Position numbers and translations under genes: made by a program. 64,000 nt of DNA, taken from Chitinophagales bacterium (GTDB lineage: Bacteria > Bacteroidota > Bacteroidia > Chitinophagales > LD1). The stretch covers positions 1 to 64,000 of the forward strand of contig JAEUVA010000012.1 in NCBI GenBank assembly GCA_016787045.1, written 5' to 3'. Below are positions 17,397 to 26,816 of the stretch, piece by piece. Position 1 is the stretch's first letter. Each line of letters starts with the position of its first letter. The notes under the pieces are model-generated. The model was not told the DNA's origin, ran no database searches, and saw nothing but the letters and a program-made list of their open reading frames with translations.

Positions 17397-20300
17397 ATGA
17401 AAAATTTATACTTTGGAATAGCGCTTTTACTCACTATTTCCTTTACAAACAAATCGTTTTCACAAGCAGAAACCCAAAACCCCAATGGTGGGGGAAATGG
17501 CTTGTATTGGCGGCTCACGGGTAACACAGGTACTGTTGACGGCACCAATTTTATTGGTACTATTGATAATGTTCCTTTCAACATTCGGATTAACAACCTC
17601 CGTGCCGGGCGAATAACCAATGCTGTTACCGGGCAAACTTTTTATGGTTTTCAGGCAGGCAATGCCATTACCGGCATCAACAACGTGATGGTAGGTACAA
17701 ATGCAGGGCAAAACCAAACTACCGGTACTGAGAATGTAGGTATAGGTGCGTACGCTTTGACCGGTGCTGCCGGTGCAACGGCAAGTGCAAACACAGCAGT
17801 GGGTTTTAATGCTTTGGTAAGCACCACAACAGGTGGTCAAAATGCTGCTTTTGGACATTATTCGTTGGGAAATAATACCACAGGCATACTCAATTCTGCC
17901 TTTGGCGCGGGCAGTATGGATGGTTTTCAAACCGGTTCATACAACACCGCTTCGGGCTTTTGGGCGTTGCGCGGTTTATTCCCGGCCACAGGGAGTTACA
18001 ACTCAGCTTATGGTTTTCAAAGTTTGTTCTCTGTTTCATCGGGTAGTTACAACACCGCCATGGGTGTGTTTGCTTTACGGAGTATGCAAGGAGGTAATTA
18101 CAATGTGGCTATAGGTGATTCTGCGTTATACGCCTACACTGCTACCGGATACATGAACACTGCGGTAGGCCATGTTGCTCTACGTAGCTCAACCACAGGA
18201 GGTGCTAACACTGCTGTAGGTTCATATGCGTTGTACACCAATACAACTGCCAGCAATAACACTGCGGTAGGTAATGCTGCATTGATGTATAACGTAAGCG
18301 GACCAAACCAAACTGCAGTAGGTAATGGTGCAATGCAATTTTATACAACTGGCGCTGGTGGAAACGTGGCATTAGGGTACCACGCTATGCGCCAAACACT
18401 CACCACAAATGTATCCACTGCTGTAGGGCCTGAAGCCATGGAATTTGATAGCGCAAGCACAATGAATGTGGCAGTGGGCTGGAGAGCTCTTCGGACTCAA
18501 AAAACAGGTTCTGAGAACACGGCAATTGGTGTGGGCGCGTTAGAAGTTGGCGGTGCATTCAGCTTTAATACTGCTGTGGGTCGTGGTGCGGGTTTCAATA
18601 CCGTTGGAAATCTAAACACGTTTGCAGGTTTCTTAGCCGCTGCTACTGATTCATCTACAGGGGCTACCATAGCGGGAGCATACGCAGGTTACTACAACCT
18701 TGGAAATTACAATACCTACTATGGCTACGAAGCGGGTATTGGCTCTGGTATTGGTTCGGGAGTAACCTTAGAAAAAGGACGAGGATTAGAAAACTCCGCA
18801 TTTGGTGCATTTGCGTTGGATTATATCTACAATGGAAATTCCAACACTTCTTTGGGTTATGGATCTATGTATTGGGCATACAATGGCAGAGGTAACGTAG
18901 CGGTAGGTACCCGTGCTCTGCACGGAGATGCATCTAAAATAAACGGCAACTATAACGTGGCTGTGGGTGATAGTGCTGCTCACCTGAACAGAAATGGAAA
19001 TGGTAACATAGCCATTGGCGGTCACTCTCTACGTAGCAACATCAACAGCTCTGGCAACGTAGCTGTTGGTGACTCCGCATTGCTACTTTACACCGCCACC
19101 AATTACATGAATACCGCTATAGGTTATACTACACAACGCAATGCCACTACAGGATATGCTAACACATCTCTTGGTTCATATACACTATACCAAAACGTAA
19201 CAGGTATCAACAATACCGCCATTGGTAATGCTGCCTTACAATTGAATACCAATAGCAACAACACAGCGGTAGGCAATGGTGCTTTACAGCTTAATGTTGG
19301 CGGTTTTGAAAATGTAGCAATTGGATCAAATGCTATGAATGCCAATACCAGCAGTTACCGCAATGTAGCGGTAGGTTATAGTGCATTAGCCAGTAACCAA
19401 AGTAGTTTAGTCAATCTTGGAATTGGCTATCAAGCCGGTTTTAGTCACACTACAAATAACGATAATATCTATATTGGCTACAATGCCGGGCAATTAGATG
19501 TTTCGGGCTCTGTATCTGTTAACATTGGTAATTATGCCGGTTTGAGAAACAACGGTTCGCTAAATACTTTTGTTGGTTTTCGCTCGGGCTGGGATAACAA
19601 CGCAACTGACTTAACCTCTGGCAACAACACCGGGCTTGGTGGTTATACCTTAACAAAGCTAACCACCGGTAGCGGCAACACCGCCACCGGTGTATCTGCA
19701 CAACGTAACTCAACAACCGGCACTAACAATACCGCAGATGGTTATCAAAGCATGCAATACAACACCACAGGGGGCGAGAACGCTGCTGTGGGCGTTAATG
19801 CGCTTAGAGGTGTAGTTGCAGGTTCTACCCCTAGTGCAAACTCGGTACTGGGAACATATGCTATGCAAAACGTAACTACTGCCAACCAGAACGTGGCGGT
19901 AGGCCACTATGCACTTACACAACTTACCTCCGGTGGAACAAACGTAGCAGTAGGTGCCGGATCTATGGATCAATCTACCACTGCTTTCAACAATACATCG
20001 GTAGGTTTTTGGTCGGGCAGATACTTACAAACCGGTAGCGCAAACGTAGCTATTGGCTACCAAGCCCTTTATGGCGGTAGTGGAAATACTGCTACCAGCA
20101 ACAACACTGCTGTGGGTTATGCTTCGCTCTTCTCTACAACAACCGGCAATAACAACACAGCACTTGGCTATAATGCCGGCACTGGCATTACAACTAACAC
20201 ATATAACACTTTTTTAGGCACTAACGCTACGGCAAGTACTGGGCTTACTTATGCAACTGCCATTGGTGCTGATGCCATTTCAACTTCTAGCAACTCTATA

Positions 20301-21311
20301 ATTTTGGGTCGCACTTCAACTCCAACCCGTGTGAGTATTGGTGTGAACAATACCCTTGTAAACTATAAATTCTACACTTACCATCAACAACTAACCGCAG
20401 ATGGTGATAATCAGCATACCATAATGGGAGCACGATATAGAGATAGTCAAAATGATGGAACAGGATATGCTTTGGGTACTACAAATACCGCCACTGCCGG
20501 CTATAATGACTGGGGTGATTTATACACCTTTGGTGTGGGAGGATTTAGTTTCAATGATTTCTCGCGCACAGGAGGTGTATTAGGAGCTCAAGTGGCTGGC
20601 AGTTACTGGGGGTCGTTAGGATACAGAAGTAGTACCCCTACTAATTATGGTGTGTACGGTACTAGTTCTACAACCGGTGCGGGTTTTTTACCAGATGGAA
20701 GCGAAGGATTTACAGGTATAGGTGGTGGTTTTTTTGGTGGAGTTATCGGCTCTTGGAGCAGAGGCGAAGTAATAGGACAAGTAACAGCCGGAGAGTTATT
20801 TGCCGCATATAATTTGGGAAATGTTTACACCAGCGGGCATCAAGCAGACGTGGTTAGCATAGGAACTAAAAAAGTGCCCGCGTATAGCATCACCGGTAGT
20901 GAGCTAAAAGTATATGCCGATGGAAATGCTTCGCTCAATGGCACTTCTGTTTTTGTACCCTTTGATGTAAACTTCAAATCTTTATTAGGCACAAATCCAA
21001 ACGTAACTATCACTCCAGTTGGCCAAGCTGCTCAACTTTATATAGCCTCCATCAGTAAAGATGGGTTTACAGTGGCTTCAACCAAATCAGCTAATGTTCA
21101 GTTCAACTGGATGGCAGCCGGTAAGCGTGTAGATGCCGATAGCACAAAAATACCAACAGAAGTTTTAGAGCCGTCCTTTGACACCAATATGAAAAAAGTT
21201 CTATTTAATGAAAATAACTTGGAGCAATCGGGTACGCCTGTTTGGTACGATGGCAAAAAAGTAAGGTTTGATAAAGCACCCGAAAAGAAAGTGGAGCGCA
21301 AACAAGAATAG
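17397..21311 (+). CDS. Secreted protein with about 50 YadA-head-like repeats
   Basis: The 1304-residue product has a signal peptide (residues 1-22, ending KSFS) and a long array (about 70-960) of 17-18-residue units of the form NTAVGxxAL...TTGxx, as in the left-handed beta-roll head of trimeric autotransporter adhesins. A stalk and YadA-type membrane anchor are not visible. Instead the last 340 residues hold a unique domain (YRDSQNDGTGYALG, NFKSLLGTNPN, NVQFNWMAAGKR) and a charged tail KKVERKQE. I see no T9SS sorting domain, so its anchoring is unclear. A block near residues 235-310 recurs in similar order near 555-630, indicating a higher-order duplication. The gene is convergent with the M28 peptidase gene. 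Confidence 0.8.
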   Translation: MKNLYFGIALLLTISFTNKSFSQAETQNPNGGGNGLYWRLTGNTGTVDGTNFIGTIDNVPFNIRINNLRAGRITNAVTGQTFYGFQAGNAITGINNVMVGTNAGQNQTTGTENVGIGAYALTGAAGATASANTAVGFNALVSTTTGGQNAAFGHYSLGNNTTGILNSAFGAGSMDGFQTGSYNTASGFWALRGLFPATGSYNSAYGFQSLFSVSSGSYNTAMGVFALRSMQGGNYNVAIGDSALYAYTATGYMNTAVGHVALRSSTTGGANTAVGSYALYTNTTASNNTAVGNAALMYNVSGPNQTAVGNGAMQFYTTGAGGNVALGYHAMRQTLTTNVSTAVGPEAMEFDSASTMNVAVGWRALRTQKTGSENTAIGVGALEVGGAFSFNTAVGRGAGFNTVGNLNTFAGFLAAATDSSTGATIAGAYAGYYNLGNYNTYYGYEAGIGSGIGSGVTLEKGRGLENSAFGAFALDYIYNGNSNTSLGYGSMYWAYNGRGNVAVGTRALHGDASKINGNYNVAVGDSAAHLNRNGNGNIAIGGHSLRSNINSSGNVAVGDSALLLYTATNYMNTAIGYTTQRNATTGYANTSLGSYTLYQNVTGINNTAIGNAALQLNTNSNNTAVGNGALQLNVGGFENVAIGSNAMNANTSSYRNVAVGYSALASNQSSLVNLGIGYQAGFSHTTNNDNIYIGYNAGQLDVSGSVSVNIGNYAGLRNNGSLNTFVGFRSGWDNNATDLTSGNNTGLGGYTLTKLTTGSGNTATGVSAQRNSTTGTNNTADGYQSMQYNTTGGENAAVGVNALRGVVAGSTPSANSVLGTYAMQNVTTANQNVAVGHYALTQLTSGGTNVAVGAGSMDQSTTAFNNTSVGFWSGRYLQTGSANVAIGYQALYGGSGNTATSNNTAVGYASLFSTTTGNNNTALGYNAGTGITTNTYNTFLGTNATASTGLTYATAIGADAISTSSNSIILGRTSTPTRVSIGVNNTLVNYKFYTYHQQLTADGDNQHTIMGARYRDSQNDGTGYALGTTNTATAGYNDWGDLYTFGVGGFSFNDFSRTGGVLGAQVAGSYWGSLGYRSSTPTNYGVYGTSSTTGAGFLPDGSEGFTGIGGGFFGGVIGSWSRGEVIGQVTAGELFAAYNLGNVYTSGHQADVVSIGTKKVPAYSITGSELKVYADGNASLNGTSVFVPFDVNFKSLLGTNPNVTITPVGQAAQLYIASISKDGFTVASTKSANVQFNWMAAGKRVDADSTKIPTEVLEPSFDTNMKKVLFNENNLEQSGTPVWYDGKKVRFDKAPEKKVERKQE

Positions 21312-21329
21312 AAGTTGCTATTCTTGTTT
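21300..21329. terminator. Shared palindromic terminator between convergent genes
   Basis: A perfect 12-bp stem (21300-21311 with 21318-21329) and 6-nt loop spans the whole gap. Each arm contains the TAG stop codon of one of the two converging genes. U-tracts are weak (TTGTTT), so efficiency is uncertain. Confidence 0.55.
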
Positions 21330-22187
21330 AACTGTTTGTATTTTTTGTGCAATTACCGCTATGAGATAATTCCTAAGATTTTCAATACCTTCAATGTTGA
21401 TTTTATCGGGTGTATCAGTGCAGCGGTGGTAATCATTATGAGAACCGGTAGTGATAAACGTAACCCACAAATTGTTTTGCAGGAATGCAGAATGCTCTCC
21501 TACTGAATGAATTTGCTGCACAGATGGCATTATATTATCCGTCATTACATCGGGCCACAATATGTTTGTTTCTACACGTATCTTTTTTGAAATAGTATCT
21601 AACCTGCCCACCATATCTAAATTGATAATCCATGTGTATGGATAAAGCTTGTTACTGATCAATTTTGCCAATGCTTTACTACCATACATCCCATCTTCGT
21701 GGCCACTGGTATAAACAATAGTTGGTTGTAAATAGGCAAAGTTTTTCTGTAATGAATCGAACAGCATCAGCGCAAGCGCAACTCCACTCGCATTATCATC
21801 TGCACCCGGATGTATGCACGTTTTGTTTACCTCTTTACTTTTGATGCCACCGCTACCTAAGTGATCGTAATGAGCAATGATGTACAGATGGCTTACAGCA
21901 TTTTTTTTGCTGCTCAGCAAAAAATTTTTGGCAAAGATTTTATTCCCGTCCTTCAAGTAGCTGAATCGCTGAGTTTGTAAAGATACGTTGCTCTTATACT
22001 TGTTAACCCAAGTATGAAATAACTTGCTTGTAGCTGGCCCGGTTGGCCGTCCTACCCAACTTGAGTCGCACAATTCAGCAATCATTTTCTGAGGTAACAT
22101 CTCTCTGGTGCTTTGCGCTGAAGAATGCAGTGCGCACATCATCAACAAAACCAAAGTAACTGTGCAAAGAATTTTAGAGCGCATCAT
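21318..22187 (-). CDS. M28-family metallopeptidase, secreted, atypical active site
   Basis: The 289-residue product starts at the ATGATG at 22187 (a TTG at 22199 would only overlap the rodA stop). A signal peptide ends at ALHSSA. M28 zinc ligands are recognisable: IIAHYDHLG, GADDNASG, NLDMVGR and the late HNDYHRCTDTPDKIN. The usual Glu-Glu pair (general base plus zinc ligand) reads GHEDGMYGS instead, so the catalytic Glu position is His. It may be an aminopeptidase with altered chemistry or an inactive relative. It is the last gene of the cell-shape operon, starting 8 bp after rodA stops. Confidence 0.8.
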   Translation of the reverse strand: MMRSKILCTVTLVLLMMCALHSSAQSTREMLPQKMIAELCDSSWVGRPTGPATSKLFHTWVNKYKSNVSLQTQRFSYLKDGNKIFAKNFLLSSKKNAVSHLYIIAHYDHLGSGGIKSKEVNKTCIHPGADDNASGVALALMLFDSLQKNFAYLQPTIVYTSGHEDGMYGSKALAKLISNKLYPYTWIINLDMVGRLDTISKKIRVETNILWPDVMTDNIMPSVQQIHSVGEHSAFLQNNLWVTFITTGSHNDYHRCTDTPDKINIEGIENLRNYLIAVIAQKIQTVKQE

Positions 22188-22195
22188 ACCACAAA

Positions 22196-23452
22196 TCAAC
22201 GCATAGTTTCGTAGCGCTGTGTGTCTAATCGCAAAAAAACAAAAAGTAACAGTGTAAACGCTAACAAAGATGAACCTCCATAGCTAATAAAAGGCAAAGG
22301 AATACCTACCACCGGAGCTACACCTATGGCCATGCCGATGTTTATTAGAAAATGAAAAAACAATACTGACACCACACAGTAACCGTATATTCTACTGTAT
22401 TTAGAGCGTTGCCGCTCTGCCAGATAAAGCAGCCGAAAAAACAAGGCCACAAAAAGTGCGATAAGCACGATACTTCCTAAAAAACCAAACTCCTCTCCCA
22501 CTGAACTAAAAATAAAATCGGTGCTTTGCTCCGGTACAAATTTGAGTTTGGTTTGAGTACCGTTTAAGTACCCCTTGCCTATTAAACCGCCAGAGCCGAT
22601 GGCGATAATGCTTTGCTTGATGTTCCAATCGCGGTCTTTCTCTACTTCTTTGCCTAGCAGTACATTTATGCGATCTTGCTGGTGCCTTTTCAACTTACTA
22701 AAGCCATAATCAACAGACAACACAAAGCCGGCAGCAACTACCCAAAGCACTAATGCAGTAACTACAACTCGTTTGTTTTTCCACGAAAAATAAATGACAA
22801 AAAGTGAAACTGCGAGGAGCGAAGCAATTAGATAATACTTATTAACCACCAATGCCAATACAGCCAATACAGCTACTATTGTTCCAACTATAAGAAAATA
22901 GCTTTCTAATCCATCGCGAAAGAGCACCAAGCTAAACGCTAAAAACACCATTGCAGAACCGGCATCACCCTGAGCTGCCACAATCAGCATGGGCGTTCCA
23001 ATCACTGCAAAGGCCTTCCACTTATCTGACCATTTGCGGATATCTACACCTAAACCCGATAGATACTTTGCCAACCCGAGTGAGGCACCAAATTTTGCCA
23101 ACTCAGAGGGCTGCATTTGAAATCCGCCAAATCGAATCCAGTTACTTTGGCCTTTTACCTCGGTACCTATTACAAAAACAGATAATACAAAGAGTAGTAT
23201 TAAAACATAAAAGACATACGAGAGTGTTACAAAAAAACGGCCCTCAATCAGTATGATTGAGAATGCCATCACTGCTGATGCAATCATCCATCTAAACTGC
23301 CTACCGCTGTTGATGTTTGCATCAAAAATACTCACCTCATCGCCACCGCTGGAGGCAGAATAAATGATTAACCAGCCAAACAAGGTTAGTACCATGTAAA
23401 TGAGGATGGTAAACCAATCAACTTTATCTCCTATGGATTCTTGGCGTGGCAT
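22196..23452 (-). CDS. rodA: Rod shape-determining protein RodA (SEDS glycosyltransferase)
   Basis: Peptidoglycan polymerase of the elongasome, working with PBP2. The 418-residue protein has about ten membrane segments. Family motifs are present: GGFQMQPSELAKFG, GYLNGTQTKLKFVPEQSTDFIFSSVGEEFGFLGS and PLPFISYGGSSL near the C-terminus. It follows mrdA by 3 bp on the same strand. The start ATG at 23452 is kept because it gives a short cytoplasmic tail before the first segment. Confidence 0.95.
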   Translation of the reverse strand: MPRQESIGDKVDWFTILIYMVLTLFGWLIIYSASSGGDEVSIFDANINSGRQFRWMIASAVMAFSIILIEGRFFVTLSYVFYVLILLFVLSVFVIGTEVKGQSNWIRFGGFQMQPSELAKFGASLGLAKYLSGLGVDIRKWSDKWKAFAVIGTPMLIVAAQGDAGSAMVFLAFSLVLFRDGLESYFLIVGTIVAVLAVLALVVNKYYLIASLLAVSLFVIYFSWKNKRVVVTALVLWVVAAGFVLSVDYGFSKLKRHQQDRINVLLGKEVEKDRDWNIKQSIIAIGSGGLIGKGYLNGTQTKLKFVPEQSTDFIFSSVGEEFGFLGSIVLIALFVALFFRLLYLAERQRSKYSRIYGYCVVSVLFFHFLINIGMAIGVAPVVGIPLPFISYGGSSLLAFTLLLFVFLRLDTQRYETMR

Positions 23453-23455
23453 GGT

Positions 23456-25354
23456 TTACTCGTCTCCCCCTGGGCTTAGTGTTGCGCTTTTGTTGATAGA
23501 AACACCATACTTGCGCAGCAGGTTATCGTTAAACATTTTTTCTTGCATGGGTAATCGCCTGGTTGAAATGCTATCGTTCAAATATTTTTCTACCATCAAA
23601 CTGGCAATTGGAGCAGCGTAAGTAGAACCATAACCGCCATTTTCTACAACCACAGCAATTGCAATCTTTGGATTGTCACGAGGAGCAAATCCGGCAAACA
23701 TAGAGTGGTTATCACCATGCGGGTTCTGAGCGGTTCCTGTCTTTCCGCACATAGTAATTCCCTCTACTCTGGCAGAGCGCGCAGTGCCCGCCTCTACTAC
23801 CTGAAACAACCCCTCTACTGTGGGTTCAAACCATTCGGCATTAATGCTCACGGTATGTTTTTCGTATGGATGAGTTACGTTCTTTCCGGTTACGGGGTCA
23901 GTAATTTCTTTTACAATATGTGGAGTTACCCAGTATCCCTTATTGGCAATACATGCAAAAATATTTGCCATTTGCAGTGGGGTAACTAGTACTTCACCTT
24001 GGCCTATGCCAAGAGAAATAATGTTAGAAGAATGCCAACCTGTTTTACCATACATTTTATCAAAATACGTGGTAGATGGTATGTTGCCTCTCCCTTCACT
24101 TGGCAAGTCAACACCGGTTTTTACTCCAAGTCCAAACTCATTGCAATAGTGCTGCCATTTGGTATATATGTCATGTATATCCTTATATTTTCGGTTCTCT
24201 ATGGTATTTCTGAATGTTTGCCAAAAATACGGATTGCAAGATTGTTGCAAGGCGTACATAATATTTGTAGCCGAAGGGTGATGGTGTGAGCAATGTAACT
24301 GTAGCCCTGCAAAAAAATACACTCCGCTACATGGCACTGTATAGTCAATACCTTGTACGCCCTCTTGCAATGCAATTAAACCAACGATAGGTTTGAATGC
24401 AGAACCGGGAGGGTATGTTGCTAAAGTTGGGCGGGAGTATAGGGGGAGCAATGTATCTTCACGAAGTGCCTTGAAATTTTTGCCCCGTATGGCACCACAA
24501 AGTAAATTAGGGTCATAACCCGGGCTGCTAACTAATGCCAGTATTTCTCCGGTAGATGGTTCAATAGCTACAATGCTTCCTTTCTTATTTTGCATCAGCT
24601 TTTCACCATATTCCTGTAGCAAAATATCAAGCGTGGTTATCACATTGTCACCGGCAATTGCTGTTGTATCAAACTCTCCATCATTAAAACTACCTACCTC
24701 ACGGCCAAGCACATCTACATATACATATTTTTTTCCGCGTATCCCTCCCAGCTCTTTTTCATATACTTTTTCTATGCCGCTTTTACCTACATAATCGCCT
24801 GGCTTGTAATAACTTTCACTAGCCGCAATTTGCTTTTCATCCACCTCACCTATATCGCCCAATATGGTTGCGGCCACTCTGTGTGGGTACTTACGCACCG
24901 ACCGTATTTGACCATAAAACCCGGGAAACAAGTGCATAAATTCTTGCAAGCGACTGTAATCTTTTTGCGAAATCTGCTTAACAAAAACATTGGGCTTACG
25001 GGTAGAATAGCCCTTTTGCCGCTGCATATCCAACCACTTTTTTTGAAATTGCTCGGGTGTAAACCCTAAAAGTTCACACAATTTTAAAGTGTCTGCATCT
25101 TTTACAGCTCTTGGAGTAACCATTAAATCATAAAGCGGTTCGTTGTATATAATCAACTCACCGTTCCTATCATAAACCAATCCGCGAGTAGGATAAACAT
25201 CTACCTCCTTAATAGCATTGTTCTTTGCAAGTGCATCATACTTGGTATCAATTATCTGTAGATAAAACAAGCGAATTAAAAATATAGAAGCAAACAACAA
25301 TATGATGATGCGTAAAACCTGATACCGATTTTTAAATAGATCCTTACCGCTCAC
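23456..25354 (-). CDS. mrdA: Penicillin-binding protein 2 (transpeptidase)
   Basis: Class B PBP that cross-links peptidoglycan during side-wall growth. The 632-residue product has one N-terminal membrane segment (residues about 12-33), the dimerisation/pedestal region with RGLVYDRNGE (57-66), and transpeptidase motifs S318-xx-K321 (PPGSAFKP), S372-x-N374 and K538-T-G (CGKTGTAQNPHG). It sits between mreD (12 bp gap) and rodA (3 bp gap), the classical elongasome order. Confidence 0.96.
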   Translation of the reverse strand: MSGKDLFKNRYQVLRIIILLFASIFLIRLFYLQIIDTKYDALAKNNAIKEVDVYPTRGLVYDRNGELIIYNEPLYDLMVTPRAVKDADTLKLCELLGFTPEQFQKKWLDMQRQKGYSTRKPNVFVKQISQKDYSRLQEFMHLFPGFYGQIRSVRKYPHRVAATILGDIGEVDEKQIAASESYYKPGDYVGKSGIEKVYEKELGGIRGKKYVYVDVLGREVGSFNDGEFDTTAIAGDNVITTLDILLQEYGEKLMQNKKGSIVAIEPSTGEILALVSSPGYDPNLLCGAIRGKNFKALREDTLLPLYSRPTLATYPPGSAFKPIVGLIALQEGVQGIDYTVPCSGVYFFAGLQLHCSHHHPSATNIMYALQQSCNPYFWQTFRNTIENRKYKDIHDIYTKWQHYCNEFGLGVKTGVDLPSEGRGNIPSTTYFDKMYGKTGWHSSNIISLGIGQGEVLVTPLQMANIFACIANKGYWVTPHIVKEITDPVTGKNVTHPYEKHTVSINAEWFEPTVEGLFQVVEAGTARSARVEGITMCGKTGTAQNPHGDNHSMFAGFAPRDNPKIAIAVVVENGGYGSTYAAPIASLMVEKYLNDSISTRRLPMQEKMFNDNLLRKYGVSINKSATLSPGGDE

Positions 25355-25366
25355 TTGTATTCCGTT

Positions 25367-25888
25367 TTAGGCAAAACGTTTTTTCTTACGATTAGAGAAA
25401 AGATAAACAAACAATATCATAAACAATACAGACACGATTGTGCTAAATAGCACCTTGAGAATGACAATAAAAAAATTGCGGAACAATACTTCTTCTACAA
25501 TAAAATAGCATAGCAAATACAGAAATGTAGCCACGCCACAGTAGATAACAAACCACGTTAAACCTTGTGCATACACATTGGGGCTAATTTCAAACTCTGT
25601 GCCTTTGGGGGTGATAATATTTATGAAAAACGGGCGAAAATACCCTAAAGCCAACCCTGCTGCGGCATGCATACCCGTTGACCCCAAAAACAAATCTAAA
25701 GATAGACCGGCTAGCATCCCCACTATCATTAACAACAAGCGAGGCATTTCAAAAGGCAGCAAGAGTACAAAAAGTGGAAAAATGTATGGATTTACGAAAG
25801 TGCTAAAGTTGATATTGCTAAACACTAATACTTGTGCTGCCAACAACAACACAAAGCGTAACAAGTTTATTGGTATTTGTGCTATCAT
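25367..25888 (-). CDS. mreD: Rod shape-determining protein MreD
   Basis: Integral membrane elongasome component that links MreC to PBP2/RodA. The 173-residue product has five or six predicted membrane segments and a basic C-terminal tail (NRKKKRFA). Sequence conservation in this family is low; the assignment rests on size, topology and its position between mreC (1 bp gap) and mrdA. Confidence 0.88.
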   Translation of the reverse strand: MIAQIPINLLRFVLLLAAQVLVFSNINFSTFVNPYIFPLFVLLLPFEMPRLLLMIVGMLAGLSLDLFLGSTGMHAAAGLALGYFRPFFINIITPKGTEFEISPNVYAQGLTWFVIYCGVATFLYLLCYFIVEEVLFRNFFIVILKVLFSTIVSVLFMILFVYLFSNRKKKRFA

Positions 25889-25889
25889 A

Positions 25890-26738
25890 TTACTGCTTAG
25901 GTGATTGTAAATTGATGACAGTATCTAACACAATTAACTCAGACTTACGAATATTGTTAACCACATATACGTAAGATACGTTTCCGAAACTTGTACTCAG
26001 TTTTACTCTAACATCTAACATGTTTTTTTCGGGCTCTGCCTCTACTTTGCTCACCGTACCCACCATCACATTTTTTGGAAACAACTGAGAGTAGCCGCTT
26101 GTTACTAAGGTATCACCCACTTTTACGGGCACGTGTTTGGCTATCTGCTCTAAATCTACATGTGTTGTGCTATTGCCATCCCAACTGATGTTTCCGAAAT
26201 AATCGTTTTTTAGAAAGCGGGCACTCACTTTAAAATCTTTGCTCAGCACGCTCATTACTGCTGAGTAGTTTTCGGTAACACTAACTACTTGCCCCACAAT
26301 ACCGTTGCTGCAAATAACTCCCATTTGCTTTTTAATGCCGTGCTTGCTCCCCTTGTTCAGATAGATATAATTTACAGGCCGGTTAAGCGAATTACGTATA
26401 ACTTCTGCGGCAATGTATGTGTAATTTTGCACATATTTTTTTGAGGAATCGCTCACTGCACCTGTATCTATCCGGTTGTCATACTTAGAGTCAATAAGTT
26501 GTTCGCGCAAGCGAGCGTTTTCTTCTACCAAACTATCATTTGTACTCCGCAAGTACAAATAATCGGTAATGCCCGTATAAGCAGAGTACAACCTTCCGCT
26601 CACATTATTGGCGGTATGAATATACGCCACTTGGTTGTAATGATTGTTCTTATATATTAAATAAATACAAAATCCTTCTAACCCTAAAAAGAGAAGGAAC
26701 ACATGGTAGGTTACAAAAAAACGAAACAGATTATACAC
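25890..26738 (-). CDS. mreC: Rod shape-determining protein MreC
   Basis: Periplasmic scaffold of the elongasome. The 282-residue product has a short basic N-terminus, one membrane segment (about 10-28), a coiled-coil stretch (about 60-90, ENARLREQLID) and the beta-barrel domains with the family motif YIYLNKGSKHGIKKQMGVIC and the later VKVGDTLVTSGYSQLFPKN. It lies 78 bp downstream of mreB and directly upstream of mreD. Confidence 0.93.
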   Translation of the reverse strand: MYNLFRFFVTYHVFLLFLGLEGFCIYLIYKNNHYNQVAYIHTANNVSGRLYSAYTGITDYLYLRSTNDSLVEENARLREQLIDSKYDNRIDTGAVSDSSKKYVQNYTYIAAEVIRNSLNRPVNYIYLNKGSKHGIKKQMGVICSNGIVGQVVSVTENYSAVMSVLSKDFKVSARFLKNDYFGNISWDGNSTTHVDLEQIAKHVPVKVGDTLVTSGYSQLFPKNVMVGTVSKVEAEPEKNMLDVRVKLSTSFGNVSYVYVVNNIRKSELIVLDTVINLQSPKQ

Positions 26739-26816
26739 CTTGCACGATATGGTTAGTGCAGCTAAGGGAAAAAACTTTAACTACTCAACAGAAATAAAGA
26801 AGTAACATATCCACTT

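Noticed and set aside
17700-20300. CRISPR-like periodic repeats
   Set aside because: The 51-54-bp periodicity is translated NTAVGxxAL protein repeats in one continuous frame; the units are degenerate and there are no constant repeats separated by unique spacers.
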